A DNA stretch of 64,000 bases. Origin: JAXMCI01 sp046349435. GTDB taxonomy: Bacteria > Pseudomonadota > Alphaproteobacteria > Dongiales > Dongiaceae. The notes under the pieces are model-generated. The model made no database searches. It saw nothing but the letters and a program-made list of their open reading frames with translations, and was not told the origin of the DNA. Every line of letters starts with the position of its first letter. Position 1 is the first letter of the stretch. Where the stretch lies: positions 62,001-126,000 of the forward strand of contig JAXMCI010000005.1 of NCBI GenBank assembly GCA_046349435.1, given 5' to 3'. Positions 8,976 to 16,700 of this stretch are shown here, one piece after another. Made by a program: the position numbers and the translations under genes.

Positions 8976-10093
8976 CCCTCGCCATCAGCCTCGAGCCGCT
9001 GCGCGACCCGGCCGCGCTCGCCGCCGAGTGGCAGGCGCTGCAGGCCCGCGCCCGGGCCTCGTTCTTCCAGAGCTGGAGCTGGATCGGCTGCTGGCTCGGC
9101 CAGCTTCCGCCCGAGGCCCGGCCGCTGCTGCTGCGGGCCGACCAGGACGGGCGCGCGGTGGCGCTGGCGCTGCTGCTGCGCCGGACCGGGCGGCGCCGGC
9201 TGGCGATCCGCAGCCGCGGCCTGCACCTGCACGACACCGGCGGGTCCGCGCTCGACGCCATCACGATCGAGCGCAACGGGTTGCTGGTCGACGCCGCGCT
9301 GCCCGGCCTCAGCGAGCGCTGCCTCGCCTGGCTGGCGGCCGAGGCCGAATGGGACGAGCTGCATCTGCCCGGGATCGACGCGGCGCAGGCCCTTCGCCTG
9401 GAGCGGCTCGGCCTGCCGCTGCGCATCCTCGACCGCAAGCCGTGCTTCGTCGCCGCGCTCGACCGTCCGGCCGAGGCGGCGCTGAGCGGCAACACGCGAT
9501 CCCAGCTGCGGCGATCGATCCGGCTCTACGAGGCCGAGGGGCCGCTGCGGCTCGAGGCCGCCGGCGGCGTCGACGAGGCGCTCGCGATCCTCGACCAGCT
9601 GAAGCAGCTGCATCAGGATTCCTGGCGGGCGCGGGGTCGCCCGGGCGCCTTCGCCGTCGCGTCCTTCGAGCGCTTCCACCGCGCCCTGATCGCCGCCCGG
9701 TTCCCGGCCGGCGAGATCCAGCTGCTGCGGATCCGCGCCGGCGGGCGCGTCGTCGGCTGTCTCTACAATCTCCGGCAGGGCTCGCGCGTCTACAGCTACC
9801 AGTCGGGCCTGGAGCGCCCGCCGACCGCCCGGCACAAGCCCGGAATGGTCTGCCACGCGCTCGCCATGGACTGGAGCCGTGCGGCCGGGGCGCAGCGCTA
9901 CGACTTCCTCGCCGGGGCGAATCAGCTGAAGCGCAGCCTCGGCTGCCCGGAGCAGGAGCTGGTCTGGGCGGTGGTGCAGCGCGATCGCCTGCGCTTCCGT
10001 CTCGAGCGCCGCGCGCTGGCCCTCGTCGGTCGTTCCGGCGGTCCGTCGCGGCCGGGCCGCGCAGACGGTCCGGCGGCGGCGACCGAGGCGTGA
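8972..10093 (+). CDS. GNAT/FemAB-like (CelD/BcsL type) acetyltransferase
   Basis: A 373-residue protein with the PF13480-type acetyltransferase core: NTRSQLRRSIRLYEAEG, then FERFHRALIAARFPAGEIQL, VGCLYNLRQGSRVYSYQSGL and YDFLAGANQLKRSLG. It resembles CelD/BcsL-like proteins that acylate polysaccharide precursors. The frame is open far upstream, but the first supported start is the TTG at 8972, overlapping the amidotransferase stop as TTGA, the same joint used across this operon. It is the last gene of the XrtA operon and is followed by a stem-loop and a gene-free leader. Confidence 0.8.
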   Translation: MTLAISLEPLRDPAALAAEWQALQARARASFFQSWSWIGCWLGQLPPEARPLLLRADQDGRAVALALLLRRTGRRRLAIRSRGLHLHDTGGSALDAITIERNGLLVDAALPGLSERCLAWLAAEAEWDELHLPGIDAAQALRLERLGLPLRILDRKPCFVAALDRPAEAALSGNTRSQLRRSIRLYEAEGPLRLEAAGGVDEALAILDQLKQLHQDSWRARGRPGAFAVASFERFHRALIAARFPAGEIQLLRIRAGGRVVGCLYNLRQGSRVYSYQSGLERPPTARHKPGMVCHALAMDWSRAAGAQRYDFLAGANQLKRSLGCPEQELVWAVVQRDRLRFRLERRALALVGRSGGPSRPGRADGPAAATEA

Positions 10094-10103
10094 AGAGACC
10101 GCA

Positions 10104-10128
10104 ACCGGCAGGAGAGAGTCCTGCTGGT
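10104..10128 (+). terminator. stem-loop after the XrtA operon
   Basis: The arms ACCGGCAGGA and TCCTGCTGGT pair over ten positions (one G-U) around a GAGAG loop, starting ten bases after the last stop of the XrtA operon. The downstream bases are A/T-rich but not a clean T run, so termination is plausible rather than certain. Confidence 0.4.
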
Positions 10129-10460
10129 ATGTCGATAAAATTTACAGACCGTCGCCAGGCTTGTCAGGTGCCCGGCGCACCGTCGCTCCGGCCACGAAAC
10201 CTGCGGATAAGCTAGGCATCGCGCCGGGTCGCCGCGGCCGGGGCGGCAGCCCGGCCCGGCGGCCGGGCGCACCAGCCGGTCGCCGGGATGCGGACTACCG
10301 CGCGAGTTTTGCCGTGTATGTAAAAAAGATCGACAAGTACTGAATCGCACCGTGCTTGAGAGGCCCTTTTTTTGACGCTACTGGAGCCGAGGGCGCTCAG
10401 AGTTCCTTCGGTTCGCGACTGACGGGCTGGGGCAGACGACAAGCACAGGAGGCAAACAAG

Positions 10461-10511
10461 GTGATCATGAATCAATCACTACTTTACGACTTCTTAAGTC
10501 TTCGCGCCTGA
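10461..10511 (+). CDS. candidate leader peptide upstream of the type I secretion operon
   Basis: AGGAGG at 10447-10452 lies eight bases before a GTG at 10461 that opens a 16-codon frame (MIMNQSLLYDFLSLRA); an ATG at 10467 would give 14 residues. Its codons include CTA, TTA and AGT, which are rare in this high-GC DNA. The frame ends 74 bases before the transporter start and contains a small palindrome (GACTTCTTAAGTC). Inference: it could be a regulatory upstream peptide whose translation senses leucine supply or ribosome speed. No family is recognised, and a chance frame remains possible. Confidence 0.35.
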   Translation: MIMNQSLLYDFLSLRA

Positions 10512-10585
10512 TCGTCCGCGTCACTGATGAACAGTAAGACGAGTACACGGGATTGGTGATGGGTGTCGACCCGGGGAGTAGGTCA

Positions 10586-12292
10586 ATGGATCGATCCGCC
10601 GGCTCTGTCTGGGCCGCCTTCGCGTCGGTTCGCGGCGGCTTTTCCGCCGCGGCGGGCTTCAGCTTCTTCATCAGCCTGCTGGCGCTCGTCTCGCCGCTCT
10701 ACATGATGCAGATCTACAACCGCGTGTTGCCGAGCCGCAGCGAGGCGACCCTGCTCGGCCTCACCGGCCTCGCGGTCGCCATGCTGCTGGTCATGGCTGC
10801 GCTCGAGATCGTGCGCGCCCGGATCATGGTGCGGGCCAGCGGCCGCCTCGAGCTCGCGCTCGGCGATGCCGTCATGCAGGCGATGGCGCGGCAGGCGACC
10901 GCACCGGCCGCGGCCGGCGCCCAGCCGCTGCGAGACTTCGATGCCGTACGGCAGTTTCTCTCCAGCCCGGCGATGCTGATGCTGTTCGACGCGCCATGGT
11001 CGCCGGTGGTGATCGCGGTGGTGTTCCTGCTGCATCCGCTGCTCGGCACCATCGCGCTCGGCGGCGCGGTCTGCCTGTTCGCGCTCGCCATCCTCAACGA
11101 GATCGCCACCCGGCGGCCGCTCGGGCAGGCCAACCTCCAGTCGGTCCGCCTCAACGCCCGGCTCGAGGCGGCGCTGCGCAACGCCGAGGTCGTCGGCGCG
11201 ATGGGCATGTTTCCCAACCTGCGCCGGCACTGGCGCGAGGCGCGCGACGAGATCCTGCGGCTGCAGGGTATCGCCAGCGACCGCGCCGGCGCGATCGCCG
11301 CGGCCAGCAAGGGCTTCCGCCTGCTGTTGCAGACCGGCCTGCTCGCCGCCGGGGCCTGGCTGGCGATCAACGACCTGATCAGCCCCGGCGTGATCATCGC
11401 GTCGTCGATCCTGGTCGGCCGCGCCCTGGCGCCAGTCGAGAGCGCGATCGGCACCTGGAAGCAGATCCTGACCGCGCGCACCGCCTATACCCGGCTGCGC
11501 GCGACGCTGCAGCGCGCCGCGGCGCCGGCGTTCCGCACCGCGCTGCCGGCCCCGACCGGCCGGCTCAGCGTCGAGGCGGCGACGATCGTGCCGCCGGGCG
11601 CGGCGACGCCGGTGCTGCGCCAGGTTGCCTTCGCGCTGCAGCCGGGCGAGGTGCTGGGCATCGTCGGGCGCAGCGGCGCCGGCAAGACCAGCCTGGCCCG
11701 CGCCCTGGTCGGGGTCTGGCCGCTGCAGGCGGGCAAGGTGCGGCTCGACGGTGCCGATCTCGGCCAGTGGGACCCCGACGAGCTCGGCCGCCATATCGGC
11801 TACCTGCCGCAAGACGTCGAGTTGCTCGAGGGCACCGTCAGCGAGAACATCGCGCGCTTCGGCCGGATCGACTCGGGCCGGGTCGTGGCGGCGGCGCAGC
11901 GGGCCGGCGCGCACGAGATGATCCTCGGGCTGCCGAAGGGCTACGACACGCCGATCGGCCCCGATGGCGGCTGCCTCTCGGGCGGCCAGCGGCAGCGCGT
12001 CGGGCTGGCGCGCGCCATCTATGGCCAGCCCGCCCTGGTCGTGCTCGACGAGCCCAACGCCAACCTTGACGACGAGGGCGATGTGGCGCTGCAGCGGGCG
12101 GTGCTGGCGCTGAAGCAGGCCGGCACCGCCGTGGTGCTGATCTCGCAGCGATCGAACGTCGTCGACCTCCTCGACCGCGTGCTGGTGCTGGCCGACGGCA
12201 CGGTGCGGGCCTGCGGCCCGCGCCAGGAGGTGCTGTCGCGCCGTCCGGCGCCGAACGCCGCGCCGGAGCCGCGGCCGGCGAAGGTGGGCTGA
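10586..12292 (+). CDS. type I secretion ABC transporter (permease/ATPase, PrtD/PrsD type)
   Basis: A 568-residue fused permease-ATPase. The N-terminus has the membrane domain with FISLLALVSPLYMMQIYNRV, typical of TIGR01842 (PrtD) exporters, and about five or six membrane segments to residue 300. The ATPase has Walker A GRSGAGKTS near 361, signature LSGGQRQRVGLARAI near 465 and Walker B LVVLDEPNANLD near 485. ATG 10586 is preferred over GTG 10553 because GGGGAG (10573-10578) sits seven bases before it. It should export the RTX protein encoded just downstream, with the fusion protein and an outer-membrane channel not seen in this window. Confidence 0.93.
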   Translation: MDRSAGSVWAAFASVRGGFSAAAGFSFFISLLALVSPLYMMQIYNRVLPSRSEATLLGLTGLAVAMLLVMAALEIVRARIMVRASGRLELALGDAVMQAMARQATAPAAAGAQPLRDFDAVRQFLSSPAMLMLFDAPWSPVVIAVVFLLHPLLGTIALGGAVCLFALAILNEIATRRPLGQANLQSVRLNARLEAALRNAEVVGAMGMFPNLRRHWREARDEILRLQGIASDRAGAIAAASKGFRLLLQTGLLAAGAWLAINDLISPGVIIASSILVGRALAPVESAIGTWKQILTARTAYTRLRATLQRAAAPAFRTALPAPTGRLSVEAATIVPPGAATPVLRQVAFALQPGEVLGIVGRSGAGKTSLARALVGVWPLQAGKVRLDGADLGQWDPDELGRHIGYLPQDVELLEGTVSENIARFGRIDSGRVVAAAQRAGAHEMILGLPKGYDTPIGPDGGCLSGGQRQRVGLARAIYGQPALVVLDEPNANLDDEGDVALQRAVLALKQAGTAVVLISQRSNVVDLLDRVLVLADGTVRACGPRQEVLSRRPAPNAAPEPRPAKVG

Positions 12293-12293
12293 G

Positions 12294-13631
12294 ATGGCGA
12301 CCCTGGCGCTCCTGCCGGCCGTCGCCCCGGCCCGCCGGCCCCCGTTCCCGACCTCCACCACGGGCCTCGTGCTGGCAGGCTGGCTGATCGTCGCCCTCAG
12401 CTTCGGCGGCTTCGCGGCGTGGTCGGCCCTGATGCCGCTCGGCTCGGCGGCGATCGCCGGCGGCAGCGTGGTGATCGACGGCTCGCGCAAGGCGGTGCAG
12501 CACCTCGAGGGCGGCGTCGTCCGCCGCATCCTGGTTCGCGACGGCGATTTCGTGGAGATCGGCCAGCCGCTGCTCCAGCTCGACGACTCGGTGCAGCGCG
12601 CCGGCCGGGACCTGCTGCAGGCGCGCCTCGATTCCGACCGGGCCTACGAGGCGCGGCTGATCGCCGAGCGCGACGGCCGGCCGGGCATCGCCTTCCCCGC
12701 CGACCTCGAGAAGGGCGCCCGCGACGCGGAGGAGGTGCGCGCCATGCTGGCCGGGCAGGCCGGGATCTTCGAGGCGCGCCGCGCCTCGCTGGCGGGCCAG
12801 GTGGCGATCCTGCAGAACCGCATCGCGCAGTCCAACGTCGAGATCGACGGCCTGAAGCTGCAGCGCGAGAGCAAGCGCAAGCAGGCCGATCTGCTGCGCC
12901 ACGAGCTGGGCGGCCAGAAGGTGCTCTACGCCAAGGGCTACGCTCCGGAGAACAAGGTGCTCGCGGTCGAGCGCGAGCTCGCCGAGTCGGAGGGCGCCGA
13001 GGGCGAGATGACGGCGCGCATCGCCACCGTGGGCCAGGCGATCGGCGAGGCGCAGCTGCAGATCGCCCAGCTCGACAAGGCGTTCCGCGAGTCGGTGGAG
13101 AGCGAGCTCCGCCAGGTGCAGACCGAGATGCTCGATCTCGCCCAGCGGCTCGCCGCCGCCAACGAGGAGATCCGGCGCCTCACCGTGGTGGCGCCGGTGT
13201 CGGGCGTGGTGGTCGACCTCGCCATCCACAGCCTCGGCGGCGTGGTGCCGCCGGGCGGCCGCATCCTCGACCTGGTGCCGCGCGGCGATCCGCTGGTGGT
13301 CGAGGCGCAGCTGCGCCCGGCCGACATCGACGAGCTGCGGGTCGGCTCGCCGGCGGACATCCGCTTCTCCGCCTTCAAGCGCTCGACCACCCCGGTGATC
13401 CACGGCGCGATCGCCATGCTGTCCGCGGACCGCCTGATCGAGCCGAAGACCGGCGCGTCCTACTACCTGATCCGCGCCACCGTGCCGGAGGCGGAGCGGC
13501 GCAAGCTCGCCGGCCTGCAGCTGATGCCGGGCATGCCGGTGGAGGTCGTTCTGCACAAGGGCAGCCACACGCTGCTCGGCTATCTCACCGGGGCGCTCGG
13601 CGACGCCGTGGCACGGGCATTCCGGGATTAA
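12294..13631 (+). CDS. HlyD-family type I secretion membrane fusion protein
   Basis: A 445-residue periplasmic adaptor of the TIGR01843 (HlyD/PrtE) family. There is a short cytoplasmic tail, one membrane segment (about residues 22-45) and a lipoyl half-motif with VQHLEGGVVRRILVRDGDFV. A long helical hairpin follows (about 95-290), then the second lipoyl half and beta-barrel with VVAPVSGVVVDLAIHSLGG and LQLMPGMPVEVVL. It bridges the inner membrane transporter and the outer membrane channel. It begins one base after the transporter stop, so the two are one operon. About 100 bases separate it from the RTX gene. Confidence 0.93.
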   Translation: MATLALLPAVAPARRPPFPTSTTGLVLAGWLIVALSFGGFAAWSALMPLGSAAIAGGSVVIDGSRKAVQHLEGGVVRRILVRDGDFVEIGQPLLQLDDSVQRAGRDLLQARLDSDRAYEARLIAERDGRPGIAFPADLEKGARDAEEVRAMLAGQAGIFEARRASLAGQVAILQNRIAQSNVEIDGLKLQRESKRKQADLLRHELGGQKVLYAKGYAPENKVLAVERELAESEGAEGEMTARIATVGQAIGEAQLQIAQLDKAFRESVESELRQVQTEMLDLAQRLAAANEEIRRLTVVAPVSGVVVDLAIHSLGGVVPPGGRILDLVPRGDPLVVEAQLRPADIDELRVGSPADIRFSAFKRSTTPVIHGAIAMLSADRLIEPKTGASYYLIRATVPEAERRKLAGLQLMPGMPVEVVLHKGSHTLLGYLTGALGDAVARAFRD

Positions 13632-13733
13632 GGGACCTTGGGCCGCAGGCGGGGTCAACCGCGACCGGCCGGGTGTGGGCTTCGGAGCGAGCGTTCCGAA
13701 GGCAGGACGTCTGAAACTTAGGGGAGAATAAGG

Positions 13734-16700
13734 ATGGCGTCATTCACCGGCACGAGCGGTGCTGACACTCTGAACGGCACGAGCGGGGCCGATGTCATCA
13801 ACGGGCTTGACGGCAACGATACGCTGGCCGGCCAGGCCGGCAACGACGTCTTCACCGGCGGCGCGGGCAACGACACGATCGACGGCGGCAAGGGCACGGA
13901 CACCGCGGTGTTCGGCGGCAACCGCGCCGACTACCTCATCACCGTCGTCAACGGCGTGACCACGGTCAAGGCGCTCGCCGGCAGCGACGGAACGGACACC
14001 ATCCGGAACGTCGAGTCCCTGCGCTTCGCGGATCAGACCCTCTCCGTCGGCACCATCGGGTCGGGCACCGACCGCACGGCGTCGACGCCGACCCTGACGG
14101 TCCAGCCGGCCACCGGCAGCGAGGATGCCGGGATTCCGCTCGCCATCGCCGCCGCGCTCGCCGACAAGGACGGATCGGAGTCGCTGTCGATCAGGATCGC
14201 CGGCGTGCCGAGCGGCGCCAAGCTCAGCGCCGGCACGGATGGCGGCAACGGTACCTGGACGCTCAGCGCCTCGCAGCTCGCCAACCTGAAGATCACGCCG
14301 CCGCCCAACGCCGACGGGGCCTTCAACCTGACGGTCACGGCGACCTCGACGGAGGCCAATGGCGGGGCGACCGCGAGCAAGAGCGCGACCCTGGCCGTCA
14401 AGGTGAACGGCGTCGCCGACGCGCCGTCCCTGGCAACCTCGGGCACGCACGGCCAGGCCGCGACGGCGATCGCGCTCGGCAGCCATATCCAGGCGGCGCT
14501 GACCGACACCGACGGCTCGGAGAGCCTGAGCCTCTGGATCGCCGGCGTCCCGAGCGGCGCGAAGCTGAGCGCCGGCGTCGACAACGGCAATGGCAGCTGG
14601 ACGCTGACCCCGACGCAGCTCGCCAACCTGACGATCACGCCGGCCGCCGGCACGACCGGGACGATCGCGCTCACGATCGGCGCCGTCTCCACCGAGGACA
14701 ACGGCACGACGGCGACGGTGAGCAAGCCGCTGACGGTCACCATCGACGCGCCGGCCGGCGACAGCACGGCATCGACGCCGACGCTGACGGTCCAGGCGGC
14801 GAGCGGCAACGAGGACAGCGCGATCCCGCTCAACATCGCGGCGGCGCTGACCGACACCGACGGCTCGGAGTCCCTGGCGATCCGGATCGCCGGCGTGCCG
14901 GCCGGTGCCAAGCTGAGCGCCGGCGTCGACAACGGCAATGGCAGCTGGACGCTGACCCCGGCGCAGCTCGCCAGCCTCAAGATCACGCCGCCGGCCAATG
15001 CCGATGCGACGATGAACCTGACGGTGACCGCGACCGCCACGGAATCGAACGGCGGGGCGACGGCGAGCAAGAGCGCGGCGCTGGCGGTGAGCGTCAAGGG
15101 CGTCGCCGACGCGCCGACGCTGACCGTCTCGGACACCCATGGACCGGCCGGCACGCCGATCGCGCTGGGCAGCCACGTCGCAGCGGCGCTGACCGACACC
15201 GACGGCTCGGAGACGCTGGCGATCAAGATCGCCGGCGTGCCGGCCGGCGCCAGCCTGAGCGCCGGCACCAACAATGGCGGCGGCATCTGGACGGTGACCC
15301 CGGCGCAGCTCGCCAACCTGACCATGACGGTTCCCGCCGGCACGACCACCACCACCACGACGGGAACGGTGCTGACGGTCGGCGCGGGCAAGCAATATAC
15401 GACGCTGGCGGCGGCGGTGGCCGCCGCCCATGACGGCGACACCATCCAGGTGCAGGCCGGCACCTACACCAACGACTTCGCCACCATCAACAGCAAGATC
15501 AGCATCGTCGGCGTCGGCGGCATGGTCCATCTCGTCGCCACCCAGCCGATCCCCAACGGCAAGGCGATCCTGATCGCCAACACCGACGCGACCCTGACCA
15601 ACATCGAGTTCTCCGGGGCGCAGGTCGCCGACGGCAACGGTGCCGGCGTCCGCTACCAGGGCGGCAACCTGACGCTCAACAACTGCTACTTCCACGACAA
15701 CCAGGAGGGGCTGCTGGCCGGCGACAGCCCGACCGGCAGCATCGTCGTCAAGGGCTGCGAGTTCGCCAAAAACGGGGTCAGCAATCCGTCGGCGGCCGGC
15801 TACGGCACCACGCACAATCTCTATGTCGGGCAGATCGGCAGCCTGACCGTCACCGGCAGCTATTTCCACGATGCCGCGGTCGGGCACGAGATCAAGAGCC
15901 GGGCGCTCGCCACGACGATCCAGGATTCGCGGATCGTCGACGGGCCGAGCGGCACCGCCAGCTACAGCATCGACCTGCCCAACGGCGGCAACGCGCTGAT
16001 CAAGAACAACGTCATCGAGCAGGGCCCCGCCTCGCAGAACCCGCTGATCATCGCCTTCGGGGAGGAAGGCTCGCTGCTCGCCAACTCCGCCCTGCAGGTG
16101 AGTGGCAACACCATCCTCAACGACCTCGGCTCGAGCTCGGCGCGCGCCGTCTACAACGCCACCACGGTCAGCGCCGCGATCAGCGGCAACAGCTTCTTCG
16201 GGCTGACCTCGGGACAGATCGTCACCGGGCCGGCCACGCAGACCGGCAACAGCTTCCTCGCCACCGAGCCGGCGCTCGACGGTTCCCATCCCTGGCCGGC
16301 CGCCACGGGGTCGACCGCGACCGGGCCGATCGCGCTCACCATCACCGCGATCTCGACCGAGGACAACGCCACGACCGCATCGGCGAGCAAGCCGCTGACG
16401 GTCACCATCGACCCGGCCTCGGGTGGCGACACCACCGCGTCGACGCCCACCCTGACCGTGCAGGCGGCGAGCGGCAACGAGGACAGTGCGATCCCGCTCA
16501 ACATCGCGGCGGCGCTGACCGACACCGACGGCTCGGAGTCGCTGGCGATCAGGATCGCCGGCGTGCCGACCGGGGCCAGCCTGAGCGCCGGCACCAACAA
16601 CGGCGGCGGCAGCTGGACGCTGACCGCGGCGCAGCTCGCCAACCTCAAGATCACGCCGCCGGCCAACGCCGATGCGACGATAAACCTGACGGTGACGGCG

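Larger units (their letters stand above)
10094..10585. other. gene-free leader between XrtA operon and type I secretion operon
   Basis: About 490 bases with no long gene and noticeably lower GC in places. It holds the stem-loop at 10104-10128 and an imperfect inverted repeat whose arms are 10130-10146 (TGTCGATAAAATTTACA) and 10319-10335 (TGTAAAAAAGATCGACA), 13 of 17 matching. It also has a T7 run at 10367-10373 without an obvious stem, a TTGACG at 10372-10377 that could be a -35 element without a convincing -10, and a short reading frame with a strong ribosome binding site at 10447-10511. No sigma-54 motif was found here. Confidence 0.6.

Noticed and set aside
10367..10373. T7 run as a rho-independent terminator
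   Set aside because: No stable stem immediately upstream on either strand.
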